A stretch of DNA of 64,000 nucleotides from Methylomarinovum caldicuralii (GTDB lineage: Bacteria > Pseudomonadota > Gammaproteobacteria > Methylococcales > Methylothermaceae), in NCBI RefSeq assembly GCF_033126985.1, contig NZ_AP024714.1, positions 1,240,001-1,304,000 on the forward strand, given 5' to 3'. The translations under genes were made by a program, and so were the position numbers. The notes under the pieces were generated by a model. That model saw only the letters and a list, made by a program, of their open reading frames with translations, did not search any database and was not told where the DNA came from. Below are positions 46,338 through 55,034 of the stretch, piece after piece. Every line of letters starts with the position of its first letter. The stretch's first letter is position 1.

Positions 46338-47362
46338 ATCCGCTTCCAGTGACTCAGGTCCCGTTCCAGCAGCGCACCGAGGCGGTCGATGTCGGCGGTG
46401 AAGGTCTCCACCAGCTCGGCGCGCAGTTCCCGCGGCAGCGGGGGGCGGGGGCGATAGACCGTGTTCCATTTCAACAGCCGCTTGCGCAGGCGTTTGAGGG
46501 CGGACTTGCGTTTCCCCTGTTTGCGGCGGCGCTGATGTTCCAGGGTGGCGGCGAAGCTGGCCACCTGCGTCGGCGGCCGCTTGAGCCAGCGCTGCAGCCA
46601 TTTGAAACGGGCGACCTTGTTGCTCTCCCGCGGCGGAAATTCGGCGCGGCCGTCGTCCTCGACGCCGATGAAGTCGAGGATGCTCCGATAGACCTGGTGC
46701 GGATCGGTGATGAAATCGTCGAACACCTGCACCAGACAGCGCTCCCTGCCGGCCTGGTTCCACAGTCTTTCCAGATATTTGCCCAGCCGGCCGATCTCGG
46801 CGTACTGGAGCAGGAAGGGGTTGCGGCAGGTCTTGGGGATGCGTTCGCCGCGGGCGCGGGCTTCCTGCAGGCGCCAGGCGCTGGCGAAGTCCTCTACGTC
46901 CTCGTCGAGCAGGGCGACCAGGCGGGCGTGGTAGGAATAGACCAGATCCACCGGATTGCGCACCATGACGATGAAGCGGGCGTCGGGATTGTAACGCAGG
47001 ATGGTGGCGATGGCGGTTTCGTCGTAGAGGTAGGACACCGAGCCTTCCCCCACGGCCCGGTGCCGCTGCGGGTCGTAGTGGGGAAAGCAGTGGGCCAGGT
47101 AGTCGGCCACCGTCATCTGCGGCATCAGTTGCCGCAGCAGGCTGAAGAAGTGGGGCTCCTTGGGTTTGGAAAAGCAAACCTGCGGATGATGGCCGAGATA
47201 GTGGCTCATGGCCGTGGTGCCGCAGCGGGGGGCGCCGACCAGGAAAAAATCCGGAAAGCGCGCTTCTGCCGCTGCGGCTGTCCCCGCGGTTGCCGAAGCC
47301 TGCTGGCGGGACGCCGCTGCGCCGAGGAAGCGCAGCGGCGTCCAGGGGGCGGTTTCAGGCAT
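46334..47362 (-). CDS. Sulfotransferase family protein
   Basis: A 342-residue PAPS-dependent sulfotransferase-like protein. The 5'-phosphosulfate loop is FFLVGAPRCGTTAMSHYL and the 3'-phosphate motif is FIVMVRNPVDLVYSYH. The C-terminal part is basic. Acceptor unknown; a lipid or surface glycan is plausible from the neighbours. ATG 47362 is used and lies 8 bases inside the end of the hydroxylase gene. Confidence 0.87.
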   Translation of the reverse strand: MPETAPWTPLRFLGAAASRQQASATAGTAAAAEARFPDFFLVGAPRCGTTAMSHYLGHHPQVCFSKPKEPHFFSLLRQLMPQMTVADYLAHCFPHYDPQRHRAVGEGSVSYLYDETAIATILRYNPDARFIVMVRNPVDLVYSYHARLVALLDEDVEDFASAWRLQEARARGERIPKTCRNPFLLQYAEIGRLGKYLERLWNQAGRERCLVQVFDDFITDPHQVYRSILDFIGVEDDGRAEFPPRESNKVARFKWLQRWLKRPPTQVASFAATLEHQRRRKQGKRKSALKRLRKRLLKWNTVYRPRPPLPRELRAELVETFTADIDRLGALLERDLSHWKRI

Positions 47363-48134
47363 CGGTGGCGACCGGCTGGTTCTCCATGCGCTTGAGGGCA
47401 GCCGCATAACGGTCCTCCCACTTGCGCATGTTCCTGACCCCGTCCTTGAAATAGGGCGACGCCTTGATGAGGGCGAGCATGGCGCGGCTGACCCATTGCC
47501 CCAGCGGCTTCATGGGGCGGGCGACGTGCACCAGCAGCACCACCCGGGTCTCGTCGGTGTCGTTACGGACTTCGTGGTCGAAGGTGTCGTCGAACACGAA
47601 GCACTTGCCTTCCTCCCAGTGGAGTTTGCGGTCGGCCACCCGCAGATAGCATTTGTCCCTTTCCCTGGGGATGATGAGCCCCAGGTGGCAGACCACGAAA
47701 CTCTTGCTCGGGCCGCGGTGGGGCGGAATGTGATAGCCGGGGTCGATGATCGAGAACCAGGCGGTCATCATGTCGGGGATCTGCTCCAGCACCCGGGCGG
47801 TTTCCGGGCAGCGCCGGCAGTTGGTCTCGATGCGGCGGCCGAAGCCGTAAAGGATGTGGGTTTTCCAGTGATCGCCCTTGGAGATGCGCTTCTGATCCGG
47901 CGACACCTCGTGGAAGGCCGGGATCAGCGCCCGTTCCTTGAGCAGCTGCTCGGCCTCGCGGCGGATCGGTTCGTAGTTCTGTTCCAGAATCCGGACCCAG
48001 TCGAACTGGGCCGGATCGAACGCCGGGGCATCGCCGATCAGCGACTGGGCGGCGAGGATGCGGTCAACCGTGCGGGTGAGGAATTTGCCGGTCTTGATGA
48101 TGGCGCGGCGTTTGATCTGCTGCAGACGCTCCAT
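47355..48134 (-). CDS. Aspartyl/asparaginyl beta-hydroxylase-domain protein (LpxO-like)
   Basis: A 259-residue member of the Asp_Arg_Hydrox family: MMTAWFSIIDPGYHIPPHRGPS (first iron His), VCHLGLIIP, then FDDTFDHEVRNDT (second His) and TRVVLLVHVARP. These Fe(II)/2-oxoglutarate dioxygenases include LpxO, which hydroxylates lipid A acyl chains. ATG 48134 (MERLQQIKRR) is preferred; a frame from 48185 adds 17 residues. It is coupled to the sulfotransferase gene, suggesting joint modification of a lipid or glycan. Confidence 0.85.
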   Translation of the reverse strand: MERLQQIKRRAIIKTGKFLTRTVDRILAAQSLIGDAPAFDPAQFDWVRILEQNYEPIRREAEQLLKERALIPAFHEVSPDQKRISKGDHWKTHILYGFGRRIETNCRRCPETARVLEQIPDMMTAWFSIIDPGYHIPPHRGPSKSFVVCHLGLIIPRERDKCYLRVADRKLHWEEGKCFVFDDTFDHEVRNDTDETRVVLLVHVARPMKPLGQWVSRAMLALIKASPYFKDGVRNMRKWEDRYAAALKRMENQPVATDA

Positions 48135-48239
48135 GATGGCCTCGTGGTTTGCTGAGAATTGCCGATGGACAACAAATAATAGCATTTTTGCAACGAAGAA
48201 CGCAGGGTGGGATGACTTTTGGCATTGTTTTTCCGGGGC

Positions 48240-49325
48240 TTAAACGCCCAGAAGCGCCCGGATGCGCCGCGTTACCTTGGGCAGTTCGTCTTCGATCGGC
48301 GGCGGTGACAGGGGCAGGATGTCGCCCTGACCCAAAGGCAGGGCGGCGCCGCTGTGGTAGAGGTGCTGATGGATGTTCTCCAGGCGGCGTTCGTAGCCGA
48401 TCAGTCCCAGACGGAACAGCAGCTGGCCGAGCCGGGCCCGAATGCTGCCGGGGTGCGGGTGATAGAGCAGCCCTCGCCTCAGCCTCCGGGCCCAGGCGTG
48501 CAGCCGTGGATATTGCACCGGCAGCGGAAAGATCGCCAGTGGTTTGCCTAGGCGCGCCACTTCCATCATCATGGAAACGCTGTCGCCGGTGACGACGAAG
48601 GCATCGCCGTGGGCCAGCAGGCCGAAGTAGGGATTATCGCCGCCTTCATGCCAGTCGTAGTAGGGCAGGCCGCTGGCGCGGATCGCTTCCCGGACCGGGG
48701 CCTTGGTGCGCCGGCTGGTGCAAAAGAACGGCGTGCCCCTGCCGACCAGGCAGCGGCTGTGTTCGATCAGGGTCTCGGCCTCGGTCCGGCCGAAGCGGTA
48801 GGGGCGGGTGCGGCCGCCGATCAGGACCGGAACCAGCGGCCGCGGCAGATCGGCGAGGCGGTCGGCCCAGGCCGTGCGGGCCGCCTCGATTCTTTCCCGG
48901 TCGGGAAAAATGAGCGGAAACTTGAGTTCGAGCACCCGCGGATCGGGGGGTAGGGGATAGTGGGCGGCGGTGACGATGAGATCGTAAGGGGCCCATCCGC
49001 CTTGGGGCCGCCCCAGCACGACGATCCGGCTGCGCCCGCCGCTCTGTCGTTTGATCCACAGGGCGGCGCTTAAAGGGCGGCGGCCGATGGTGAGGATCAG
49101 CTCCGGCCAGAGGGGCGTCAGCGGATCCGAACGTTCAAGATCCAGATGGCTCAGGGTGGGGCGCACCCGTGGCTTGCCTTCCTGGTAGGCGGGCTTGCAG
49201 CGCAGGATCTTCCATTCACACGGAAGCCCCAGGGCATCGGCGATGGCGCGTACCTGGGCGTTGTCGCCCAGCTTTTCTCCGACCACCAGCCAGATGCGGG
49301 GATCAGACGATTGTCGCGATGGCAT
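48240..49325 (-). CDS. ELM1-family (mitochondrial fission protein homologue) glycosyltransferase-like protein
   Basis: A 361-residue protein with the ELM1 pattern: IWLVVGEKLGDNAQVRAIADAL, LILTIGRRPLSAALWIKR, VPVLIGGRTRPYRF, and a GT-B-like ending DAFVVTGDSVSMMMEVARLGKPLAIF. The ending resembles the nucleotide-sugar site of GT-B enzymes, so a glycosyltransferase role is likely in bacteria; no activity is established. Its start overlaps the end of the HAD gene by 23 bases. Confidence 0.8.
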   Translation of the reverse strand: MPSRQSSDPRIWLVVGEKLGDNAQVRAIADALGLPCEWKILRCKPAYQEGKPRVRPTLSHLDLERSDPLTPLWPELILTIGRRPLSAALWIKRQSGGRSRIVVLGRPQGGWAPYDLIVTAAHYPLPPDPRVLELKFPLIFPDRERIEAARTAWADRLADLPRPLVPVLIGGRTRPYRFGRTEAETLIEHSRCLVGRGTPFFCTSRRTKAPVREAIRASGLPYYDWHEGGDNPYFGLLAHGDAFVVTGDSVSMMMEVARLGKPLAIFPLPVQYPRLHAWARRLRRGLLYHPHPGSIRARLGQLLFRLGLIGYERRLENIHQHLYHSGAALPLGQGDILPLSPPPIEDELPKVTRRIRALLGV

Positions 49326-49962
49326 CGGCAAGCTGTTGCAACGATTCGAAAGTATGGGCGGCCAGCCGCAGTTCTTCCGGGGGGCGGTATTCGCCCGGAA
49401 TCCAGACCGGCCGGGTACCGGCCCGGGCCGCCGCCAGCAGGCCGGTGTGGGAATCTTCGACCGCCAAACAGTCGCCGGGTGCCTGCCCCAGCCGCGCACA
49501 GGCGAGCTGATAGATTTCCGGTGCGGGTTTGCCGGATTCGACCTCGTCGCGGCAGACCAGTTCGGGGATCTCAGCCTTGATGCCGGCCAGTTCAAGGCAT
49601 TTTTCCGCATAGGGGCGGCGGCTGTTGGTGGCGACCAGATAGGGGATCGCATACTGCCGCAGCACCGCCATCAGCGCCCCATAGCCGGGACGGGTGGCGA
49701 TGCCTTCCGCTTCGACCTGACGGCGCCAGTGTTCGGCGCTCAAACGCTGGAAGCGCTCGAAATCGAAGCCGGGGCCGAAGGCTTCTTTCAGGATGTTGGC
49801 GATGCGGTCGATGCTCTGACCGCTCAGGCGCCGGGCCAGAGGATCGTCGAGTTCGAATCCCAGCGCGGCGGCGGTCTGACGCCAGGCGCGCAGATAACCG
49901 GCCTCGGTGTCGAGCAGCAGGCCGTCCAGATCGAGGACGACGGCGCGGAAGGGCGGTAACAT
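49303..49962 (-). CDS. HAD-superfamily hydrolase (phosphoglycolate phosphatase-like)
   Basis: A 219-residue subfamily IA protein: nucleophile motif VVLDLDGLLLDTE, motif II in LVATNSRRPYAEKCL, Lys of motif III in ESGKPAPEIY and motif IV DCLAVEDSHTG. Cap domain residues lie between about 20 and 90. Substrate cannot be told; sugar phosphate is usual. ATG 49962 is used, with an upstream ATG at 49989 possible. It is the first gene of the minus-strand envelope cluster. Confidence 0.85.
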   Translation of the reverse strand: MLPPFRAVVLDLDGLLLDTEAGYLRAWRQTAAALGFELDDPLARRLSGQSIDRIANILKEAFGPGFDFERFQRLSAEHWRRQVEAEGIATRPGYGALMAVLRQYAIPYLVATNSRRPYAEKCLELAGIKAEIPELVCRDEVESGKPAPEIYQLACARLGQAPGDCLAVEDSHTGLLAAARAGTRPVWIPGEYRPPEELRLAAHTFESLQQLADAIATIV

Positions 49963-50012
49963 TGGAGTTATCTCACGGATAACCGGCATCCTCTCTCACG
50001 GGACGGGGCGTC

Positions 50013-50501
50013 CTAGAAGCGCTCGGGGAACAGCCGGCTGGCGCCATCCATGTCGCCGGTGTCACGGTACAACAGCGGTTCCCCCAGGCGCTGGATCGCG
50101 CCGCCGACGACCCGCCCCATCACCACCCGGTGGTCGCCGGCGGGACATTCGTGGTGGAAGTCGCAGTCGAGCCAGGCCAGGGCGTCGGTGAGGATCGGCG
50201 CGCCGCAGTGACCCGCCAGCCAGGGGACGCCGGCCAGCTTGTCGATGTCGCCGGGCTGGCCGAAGTGGCGCGCCAGTTCCAGTTGATCCTTCGCCAGCAC
50301 GTTGACGGTGAAACCGTCCCCCTGCTTGAGAAGGGCGTAGGAGCGGTGGTTGGGATTGATGCTGAGGGCGATCAGCAGGGGATCGAAGGAAACCTGCATC
50401 ACCCAGGCGGCGGTGAAGGCGTTGCGGGTCTCGCCCGCCGCCACGCCGATGACATAGACGCCGCAGCTTATCAGCTTGAGCAGTTCCGCCGGACGGGTCA
50501 C
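50013..50501 (-). CDS. Flavin reductase-like domain protein
   Basis: A 162-residue FMN-binding split-barrel protein: LKLISCGVYVIGVAAGE, NAFTAAWVMQVSFDPLLIALSIN, HRSYALLKQGDGFTVNVLA, and C-terminal LAWLDCDFHHE, GDHRVVMGRV. These match flavin reductases that supply reduced flavin to oxygenases or act as flavin-binding sensors. The GTG at 50501 overlaps the MutS-like stop by 4 bases. Confidence 0.82.
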   Translation of the reverse strand: MTRPAELLKLISCGVYVIGVAAGETRNAFTAAWVMQVSFDPLLIALSINPNHRSYALLKQGDGFTVNVLAKDQLELARHFGQPGDIDKLAGVPWLAGHCGAPILTDALAWLDCDFHHECPAGDHRVVMGRVVGGAIQRLGEPLLYRDTGDMDGASRLFPERF

Positions 50502-52105
50502 GGGCTTTCCTCCCCGAGGTAGCGGTCGATGTCCTCCTTGGAAAAGCCGACCTCCTTGGCGACCCGGTCGGCATGGCTGACCCGGGAGATGCCGTCGATG
50601 AGGCGGTGGGTCGGGTGGTCGCCCACGAATTCCACCTGTTTGGCCTGGCCGATGCCCTGTTCGATGAACTTGTCCACCAGCTGATGGTTGTGGGTCACCA
50701 GGAGGGTGGTGCAACCCTTTTTGTGGAAGCCTTCCATGATGTCGTAGGAGATCTTGAGGCGTTCCTCGTAGGTGGTGCCTTCGGCCAGTTCGTCGAGGAT
50801 GACCAGGCTTCTCGGGGTGGCGGCGAGAAAGATTTCCTTGGTGTGGCGCAGTTCGGTGGCGAAGCGCCCCTCTCCGGAGGTCAGCTGGCTGACTTCCGGC
50901 ACCTGATAGAAGATGCGGTCGGCTACGGTCATCCGGGCCTCGCGGGCCGGCACGTAGGCGCCGATCTGGGCCAGCAGCTGCGATTGGGCGATGGTCTTGC
51001 AGATGGCGGTCTTGCCACCGCTGTTGGGGCCGGTGATGAAGGTGAGGCGGTGCCGGTCCAGCTCGATGTCGTTGGGGACGTAGGCGGGATTGCCCTTGCC
51101 GAGAATGGGATTGCGCAGTTCCCGGGCGACGAAGCGGTGGTGGCCGTCGTCGAGGATCTCCGGCAGGCAGGTGGGATGGCCGAAGTCCTCGGCGAAGCGG
51201 TGCAGGGCCAACAGCTCGTCCAGATAGCCGATCGTCTCCAGCAGTTGCTGGACGTCGGGGTCTTCCCGGAACAGGCGGCGCAGGGGATAGATGAACTTGT
51301 CGCGGTCGAAGGTCCCCACCAGGTGGGGATAGAAGGCGCCGATGGGTAACAGGAACAGCCACAGCACCCCGATGGCCGGGCGGCTCATGTTCAGCAGCGC
51401 CGGCAGCCCCGCCCAGGCCGCCAGCAGGGCGCCGACCAGACCGGCGATGAAGACCGGTTTGAACAGGGAAGGGCGGAAGCGGATCGCCGGCAGCCAGCCC
51501 TTTTCCTCCCGGGTCAACAGCCGCTTTTCGGTGCGGTAGACCGGGCCGGTCATGAGGCGGTAGGCACGGCTGTGGGCGAAGTTTCTCAGGCAGGCCAGAA
51601 GTTCCTGGAGATAGGGGCTTTGGGGCTCGGGCAGATGTTGGGCCTGGTCGACGCTTTCGAGCACGAAACGGGTGCCGTTGACGTAGGCCTCGTAGCCGTA
51701 GCCGCGCAGGTCGCGGCCGCTGACCGGGGCACCGATGCCGCCGAGGAAGTTGCAGTAGAGCAGCTTGTAGAACTCGGGCTCGCGGTCGCGGCGGGCGGCG
51801 TTGGCGAGCAGATCCGCCAGCTGCCGGCGCAGCTCGGGATTGTCCTGCAGTTCCCGCAGCGCGGCCTGTCTGGCGCGGATCAGCTCGGCATCGCGCAAGG
51901 GGCGGGCCAGGCTGCGGTGCAGTGTCGCCTTGCCCACCTGGGTCCGGGCGGTGTCCAGAGCTTCGTACAGGGCCGGCACCTCCAGGACTGCGTAGGTGGG
52001 CGGGTCGATAACGCCGTCTTCCGCCGGTGCGACCGCCTCCGTTTCCGGTCCCTCGCGCCACAGTTTCAGAAAGGGCGTGTAAAGCTGACGCAGTCGTTCG
52101 CGCAT
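50498..52105 (-). CDS. MutS-like ATPase with two membrane helices
   Basis: A 535-residue protein. Residues ~40-200 resemble MutS core/lever helices. Two hydrophobic helices follow (about 217-238, PVFIAGLVGALLAAWAGL, and 243-262, AIGVLWLFLLPIGAFYP). The C-terminal half is a MutS ABC-type ATPase: Walker A TGPNSGGKT (358-366), signature LTSGEGRFATELRHTKEI, Walker B LVILDELAEGTTYEE and VTHNHQLV. No mismatch-recognition domain is present. Membrane attachment makes classical repair unlikely; role unknown. It is coupled to the flavin reductase gene (GTGA overlap). Confidence 0.8.
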   Translation of the reverse strand: MRERLRQLYTPFLKLWREGPETEAVAPAEDGVIDPPTYAVLEVPALYEALDTARTQVGKATLHRSLARPLRDAELIRARQAALRELQDNPELRRQLADLLANAARRDREPEFYKLLYCNFLGGIGAPVSGRDLRGYGYEAYVNGTRFVLESVDQAQHLPEPQSPYLQELLACLRNFAHSRAYRLMTGPVYRTEKRLLTREEKGWLPAIRFRPSLFKPVFIAGLVGALLAAWAGLPALLNMSRPAIGVLWLFLLPIGAFYPHLVGTFDRDKFIYPLRRLFREDPDVQQLLETIGYLDELLALHRFAEDFGHPTCLPEILDDGHHRFVARELRNPILGKGNPAYVPNDIELDRHRLTFITGPNSGGKTAICKTIAQSQLLAQIGAYVPAREARMTVADRIFYQVPEVSQLTSGEGRFATELRHTKEIFLAATPRSLVILDELAEGTTYEERLKISYDIMEGFHKKGCTTLLVTHNHQLVDKFIEQGIGQAKQVEFVGDHPTHRLIDGISRVSHADRVAKEVGFSKEDIDRYLGEESP

Positions 52106-52110
52106 CGGAT

Positions 52111-53040
52111 TCACCTCATGACTTTGACGTATTCGCCGGGTGCCTCGCGGCTGGCCCCTACGATAACACGGCGGTCGCCGGCCTCCGAGATTTCCAGCCG
52201 GCCGCGGACCTCCACCCGCTCCCCGCGCCGGGCCTGGCCCAGATAGGTGGCGGTGAAGCACAGCACTTCAGGGATCTGCGGGTGGTCGAGCCGGTAGCGG
52301 GCCGGGGTGGCGAAAGCGTCGCCGTCGTCGATCACGGTGGCCTGCAGGGTGAGGTAACCCGCCTTGCGCCAGCGCTGCCCGGTTTCCGGCGCCGGACTTT
52401 CCTCCACCAGCATCAGATCGAACTTGGTGCCGTCGATGGCGCCCTTGTTGAACTTGCGGCGTTCGTGCCACAGCCAGGTGGGAAAATCCAGGGGCCGGCC
52501 GCGCCGCTGCCAGGTGGTGCGCCACAGGGGCTCGGACAAGGGTTGCAGCCGCCCGGCTGCGGTCAGGTCGCGCACCGCCGCCCGGGCCTGGTGGAAGGTG
52601 TCGCGGTGGTAGCAGACCAGGTCCAGGTCGGAGTCGGGGCGGTGACAGCCGAGCAGGAGCGAGCCGGTTATCCCCAGGTGTTCCGTGGCGATACCGCAAT
52701 CGGCCAGGCGGGCGGTCAGGCGCTGCAGACGCCGGAGCAGGGGATCATCACGCTCCTGCGCCAAAAGTTCCCTCAGCCGCGTCCGGGGGTGCCAGTGGCG
52801 GCGGATTCGCTCGCAGGGAACCGCCTGCAGGGTCACATCGCGCCGCGGCGAATGGTAGAGGTATCGAGGGAAGCGGTCCCGCAACAGCCCGATCGCCTCC
52901 AGGCTGCCGACCTTGGCCCAGCCGCCGGCCCGGGGGCGGTAGCGCAGGCAGGCGATGACCCGGCCGTCCTCGGTGCCGCTCAGGGTCACGGCGAAGACCA
53001 GTCCTTCCGGGGTTTCGATGAAGTCACGGGCCAGATACAT
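52111..53040 (-). CDS. Nucleotidyltransferase-superfamily protein, unknown substrate
   Basis: A 309-residue protein with a central nucleotidyltransferase motif: HLGITGSLLLGCHRPDSDLDLVCYH, including GS and two Asp. The N-terminal 110 residues (FVIETPEGLVFAVTLSGTEDGRVIA-type strands) and the C-terminal strands (TLQATVIDDGDAF) are not recognised. ATG 53040 is used; a TTG start 18 codons further is possible. It ends 5 bases before the MutS-like start, so the three genes form one transcription unit. Confidence 0.7.
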   Translation of the reverse strand: MYLARDFIETPEGLVFAVTLSGTEDGRVIACLRYRPRAGGWAKVGSLEAIGLLRDRFPRYLYHSPRRDVTLQAVPCERIRRHWHPRTRLRELLAQERDDPLLRRLQRLTARLADCGIATEHLGITGSLLLGCHRPDSDLDLVCYHRDTFHQARAAVRDLTAAGRLQPLSEPLWRTTWQRRGRPLDFPTWLWHERRKFNKGAIDGTKFDLMLVEESPAPETGQRWRKAGYLTLQATVIDDGDAFATPARYRLDHPQIPEVLCFTATYLGQARRGERVEVRGRLEISEAGDRRVIVGASREAPGEYVKVMR

Positions 53041-53166
53041 GCTGCCTATTATACCGGGGACGGGCCGGTCAAAATTGTCAAGAAGATTTGACAAAAATGC
53101 TGCCGATGTCCGTGCCTTTCGGTTGAGAAACAGGAAACAGTCTGAATTTCAATGGGTTTTCAGGAA

Positions 53167-53181
53167 TGGCAGGCTTGTTGC
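53167..53181 (+). promoter_or_regulatory. Sigma54-type (-24/-12) promoter
   Basis: TGGCAGGCTTGTTGC fits the sigma54 consensus TGGCACG-N4-TTGC at 10 of 11 defined positions, with the GG and GC dinucleotides at the correct spacing. Transcription would start near 53193, about 30 bases before the ATG of the 59-codon gene on the same strand. No enhancer site was identified. Confidence 0.6.
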
Positions 53182-53223
53182 CTGAGTTATGGCAGAAACA
53201 TCGTTCTTAAGGAGGATTGTCCC

Positions 53224-53403
53224 ATGCAACATCAACTCAAACGCCTGGTTCAATCGTTTCACGGTTACACCTACGAAATGGCCGGCATGCTCGCCGCCTT
53301 CTTCGACGACCCCCAGGAGGCCCGCGCCTGCGCCGAACGCATCACCCGGGAGTGGCAGCGGCCGGTGGAGGTGAACGGTACCAGTATCGTCATTCTGCTG
53401 TGA
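53224..53403 (+). CDS. Small protein of unknown function, 59 aa
   Basis: MQHQLKRLVQSFHGYTYEM begins a soluble, helical protein without Cys or recognisable motifs; the tail is a short strand (VEVNGTSIVILL). An almost perfect Shine-Dalgarno (AAGGAGG) lies upstream of the ATG, and a sigma54-type promoter precedes it. It stands alone between two minus-strand genes. The unusual promoter suggests a regulated role, for example in nitrogen or stress response, but nothing in the protein itself shows this. Confidence 0.68.
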   Translation: MQHQLKRLVQSFHGYTYEMAGMLAAFFDDPQEARACAERITREWQRPVEVNGTSIVILL

Positions 53404-53447
53404 CCTTGGGCAGCGCGCGTCCGGGATGGGCGGTCTGCGGTTTCGCC

Positions 53448-54197
53448 TTACGGGGGCGGATTACGGGCTGTTCCGGTATCGTCGCAGCCGTTTTTCTCCA
53501 CCCCGTCGCCGGTCAGGGGGACGAAGGCGACGCCCAGCACGTCGCGGGTTTCCAGGCGGCCGCTTTCGTCCTTGTCGACCACCTTGAGCATCTGGTAACC
53601 GAACGGCTCGCCCACGGGGATCACCAGCCGCCCGCCGGGCTTGAGCTGCTCGATCAGGGGCGGCGGGATCCTGGGGGCGGCGGCCGTGACGATGATCTTG
53701 TCGTAGGGCGCGTGTTCCGGCCAGCCATAGTAACCGTCCCCCACCTTGATCTCGACGTTGTCGATGCCCAGTTTGCGCAGGCGTTCGCGGGCCTGTTCCG
53801 CCAGGGCGCCGATGATTTCGACGCTGTAAACTTTTTTGACAAGCCTGGCCAGAATGGCGGTCTGATAGCCGGAGCCGGTGCCGACCTCCAGCACTACGTC
53901 CCCGGGTTTCGGTTCGAGCAGGTCGGTCATGAGGGCGACGATGAAGGGTTGGGAGACGGTCTGACCGAAGCCGATCGGCAGCGGTCCGTCATCGTAGGCG
54001 TAGCGGCGCGATTCCTCCGGCACGAACTCGTGTCGCCGCACGGCGGCGATCGCTTCCATCACCCTCGGGTCGAAGCGGTCCTTGCCAATCTCCTTTCTGG
54101 TCAGATCCAGCTCCCACTCGATGTCGCGGAGCAGCTTGTCGATTTCGGGCGGGTGTTCGCGGGTCACGGCATGATGTTGACGTTTTTTCGCAGACAT
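53448..54197 (-). CDS. pcm: Protein-L-isoaspartate O-methyltransferase
   Basis: A 249-residue SAM-dependent methyltransferase that repairs isoaspartyl residues: FVPEESRRYAYDDGPLPIGFGQTVSQP, SAM motif VVLEVGTGSGYQTAILA, KVGDGYYGWPEHAPYDKIIV and LKPGGRLVIPVG. It has extra N- and C-terminal tails compared with E. coli Pcm. The start overlaps the lipase gene end by 34 bases. surE and nlpD, common pcm neighbours, are absent. Confidence 0.9.
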   Translation of the reverse strand: MSAKKRQHHAVTREHPPEIDKLLRDIEWELDLTRKEIGKDRFDPRVMEAIAAVRRHEFVPEESRRYAYDDGPLPIGFGQTVSQPFIVALMTDLLEPKPGDVVLEVGTGSGYQTAILARLVKKVYSVEIIGALAEQARERLRKLGIDNVEIKVGDGYYGWPEHAPYDKIIVTAAAPRIPPPLIEQLKPGGRLVIPVGEPFGYQMLKVVDKDESGRLETRDVLGVAFVPLTGDGVEKNGCDDTGTARNPPP

Positions 54198-54976
54198 CGC
54201 AGATAGGCGGTCATGGCGTGATCCTTCATCCCGTCGGTTCCGGGCTTGCCCAGATCGTCAAGATGGCCCCGGAGCCGGTCCCAGAGCATTTCCCACCAGG
54301 ACATGGAGAAGCGCAGCCTCCCCTTGGCATCGAAATAACAGAGCCGGCCCACGTGGCGGTAATCCCAGCCGAGGATTCCGGGAGGGGGGACGCGGGTGAC
54401 CACGTCGTTGTTGTTGTGGAAACGGAAGGTTATGCGCCGGCAGCGCTGGTTGAACCGATCGGCGAACACTTCGTTTCCCACCCGGGGGGAGCCGAAGGTG
54501 TAAAGCCCCTGCAGGCGGAGGTCGAAAGCCGGATCGAACGCCAGCCGGCCGGCGGCGAGCGTGGCCAGGGCCGCCCCGAGACTGTGGCCGCAGAGCCAGA
54601 TCGGCTGGCCTTGATATACGCTTTGCATCCAGTGCTCGATCGGCTCCCAAATGCCGTTCAGGGCCCGCAAAAAGCCGTAATGGACCTGGCCGACCGGGCC
54701 GGGTGTCAGGACGACGTTGGCGTCGGTGAGGATGTCGCGCAGGTCGCGCAGCTCGGTGCCGCGGAAGGCGATGAGCATCATGCGGTCGTTGGCCGCCAGA
54801 TAGCCCTGGGTCCCGTTTTTGTCCAGCCACCGGGTTTGCGGGAAGCCCCAGCGGTCCAGGGTGTCGAGCACTTTGGGGCGGGTTTCGTAGGCCAGGTCGG
54901 CCGCCAGGCCGAGCGCCAGGGCATTGCGGCCATGATAGCCGGTGGCGTTGGGGTCGAAATCTAGGAAAGAACCCAT
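54164..54976 (-). CDS. Class 3 lipase-like alpha/beta hydrolase
   Basis: A 270-residue Lipase_3-family protein: LIAFRGTELRDLRDILTDANVV, the nucleophile in WLCGHSLGAALATLAA, FGSPRVGNEVFADRF, the Asp in FHNNNDVVTRVPP and a His in YRHVG. The full catalytic triad seems present. No signal peptide is visible, so it may be cytoplasmic or exported by another route. ATG 54976 is used. It is preceded by a palindrome that separates it from the isocitrate dehydrogenase gene. Confidence 0.85.
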   Translation of the reverse strand: MGSFLDFDPNATGYHGRNALALGLAADLAYETRPKVLDTLDRWGFPQTRWLDKNGTQGYLAANDRMMLIAFRGTELRDLRDILTDANVVLTPGPVGQVHYGFLRALNGIWEPIEHWMQSVYQGQPIWLCGHSLGAALATLAAGRLAFDPAFDLRLQGLYTFGSPRVGNEVFADRFNQRCRRITFRFHNNNDVVTRVPPPGILGWDYRHVGRLCYFDAKGRLRFSMSWWEMLWDRLRGHLDDLGKPGTDGMKDHAMTAYLRCLRKNVNIMP

Positions 54977-55034
54977 GGCAGATTCCTCAGAGTGACCAAG
55001 GAATCGCATGGTAGCACCGCTGACGGGGAAAGGG

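Noticed and set aside
53088-53116. TTGACA as a sigma70 promoter for the 59-codon gene
   Set aside because: No acceptable -10 box at 16-18 bases spacing; the sigma54-type element nearer the gene is much better.
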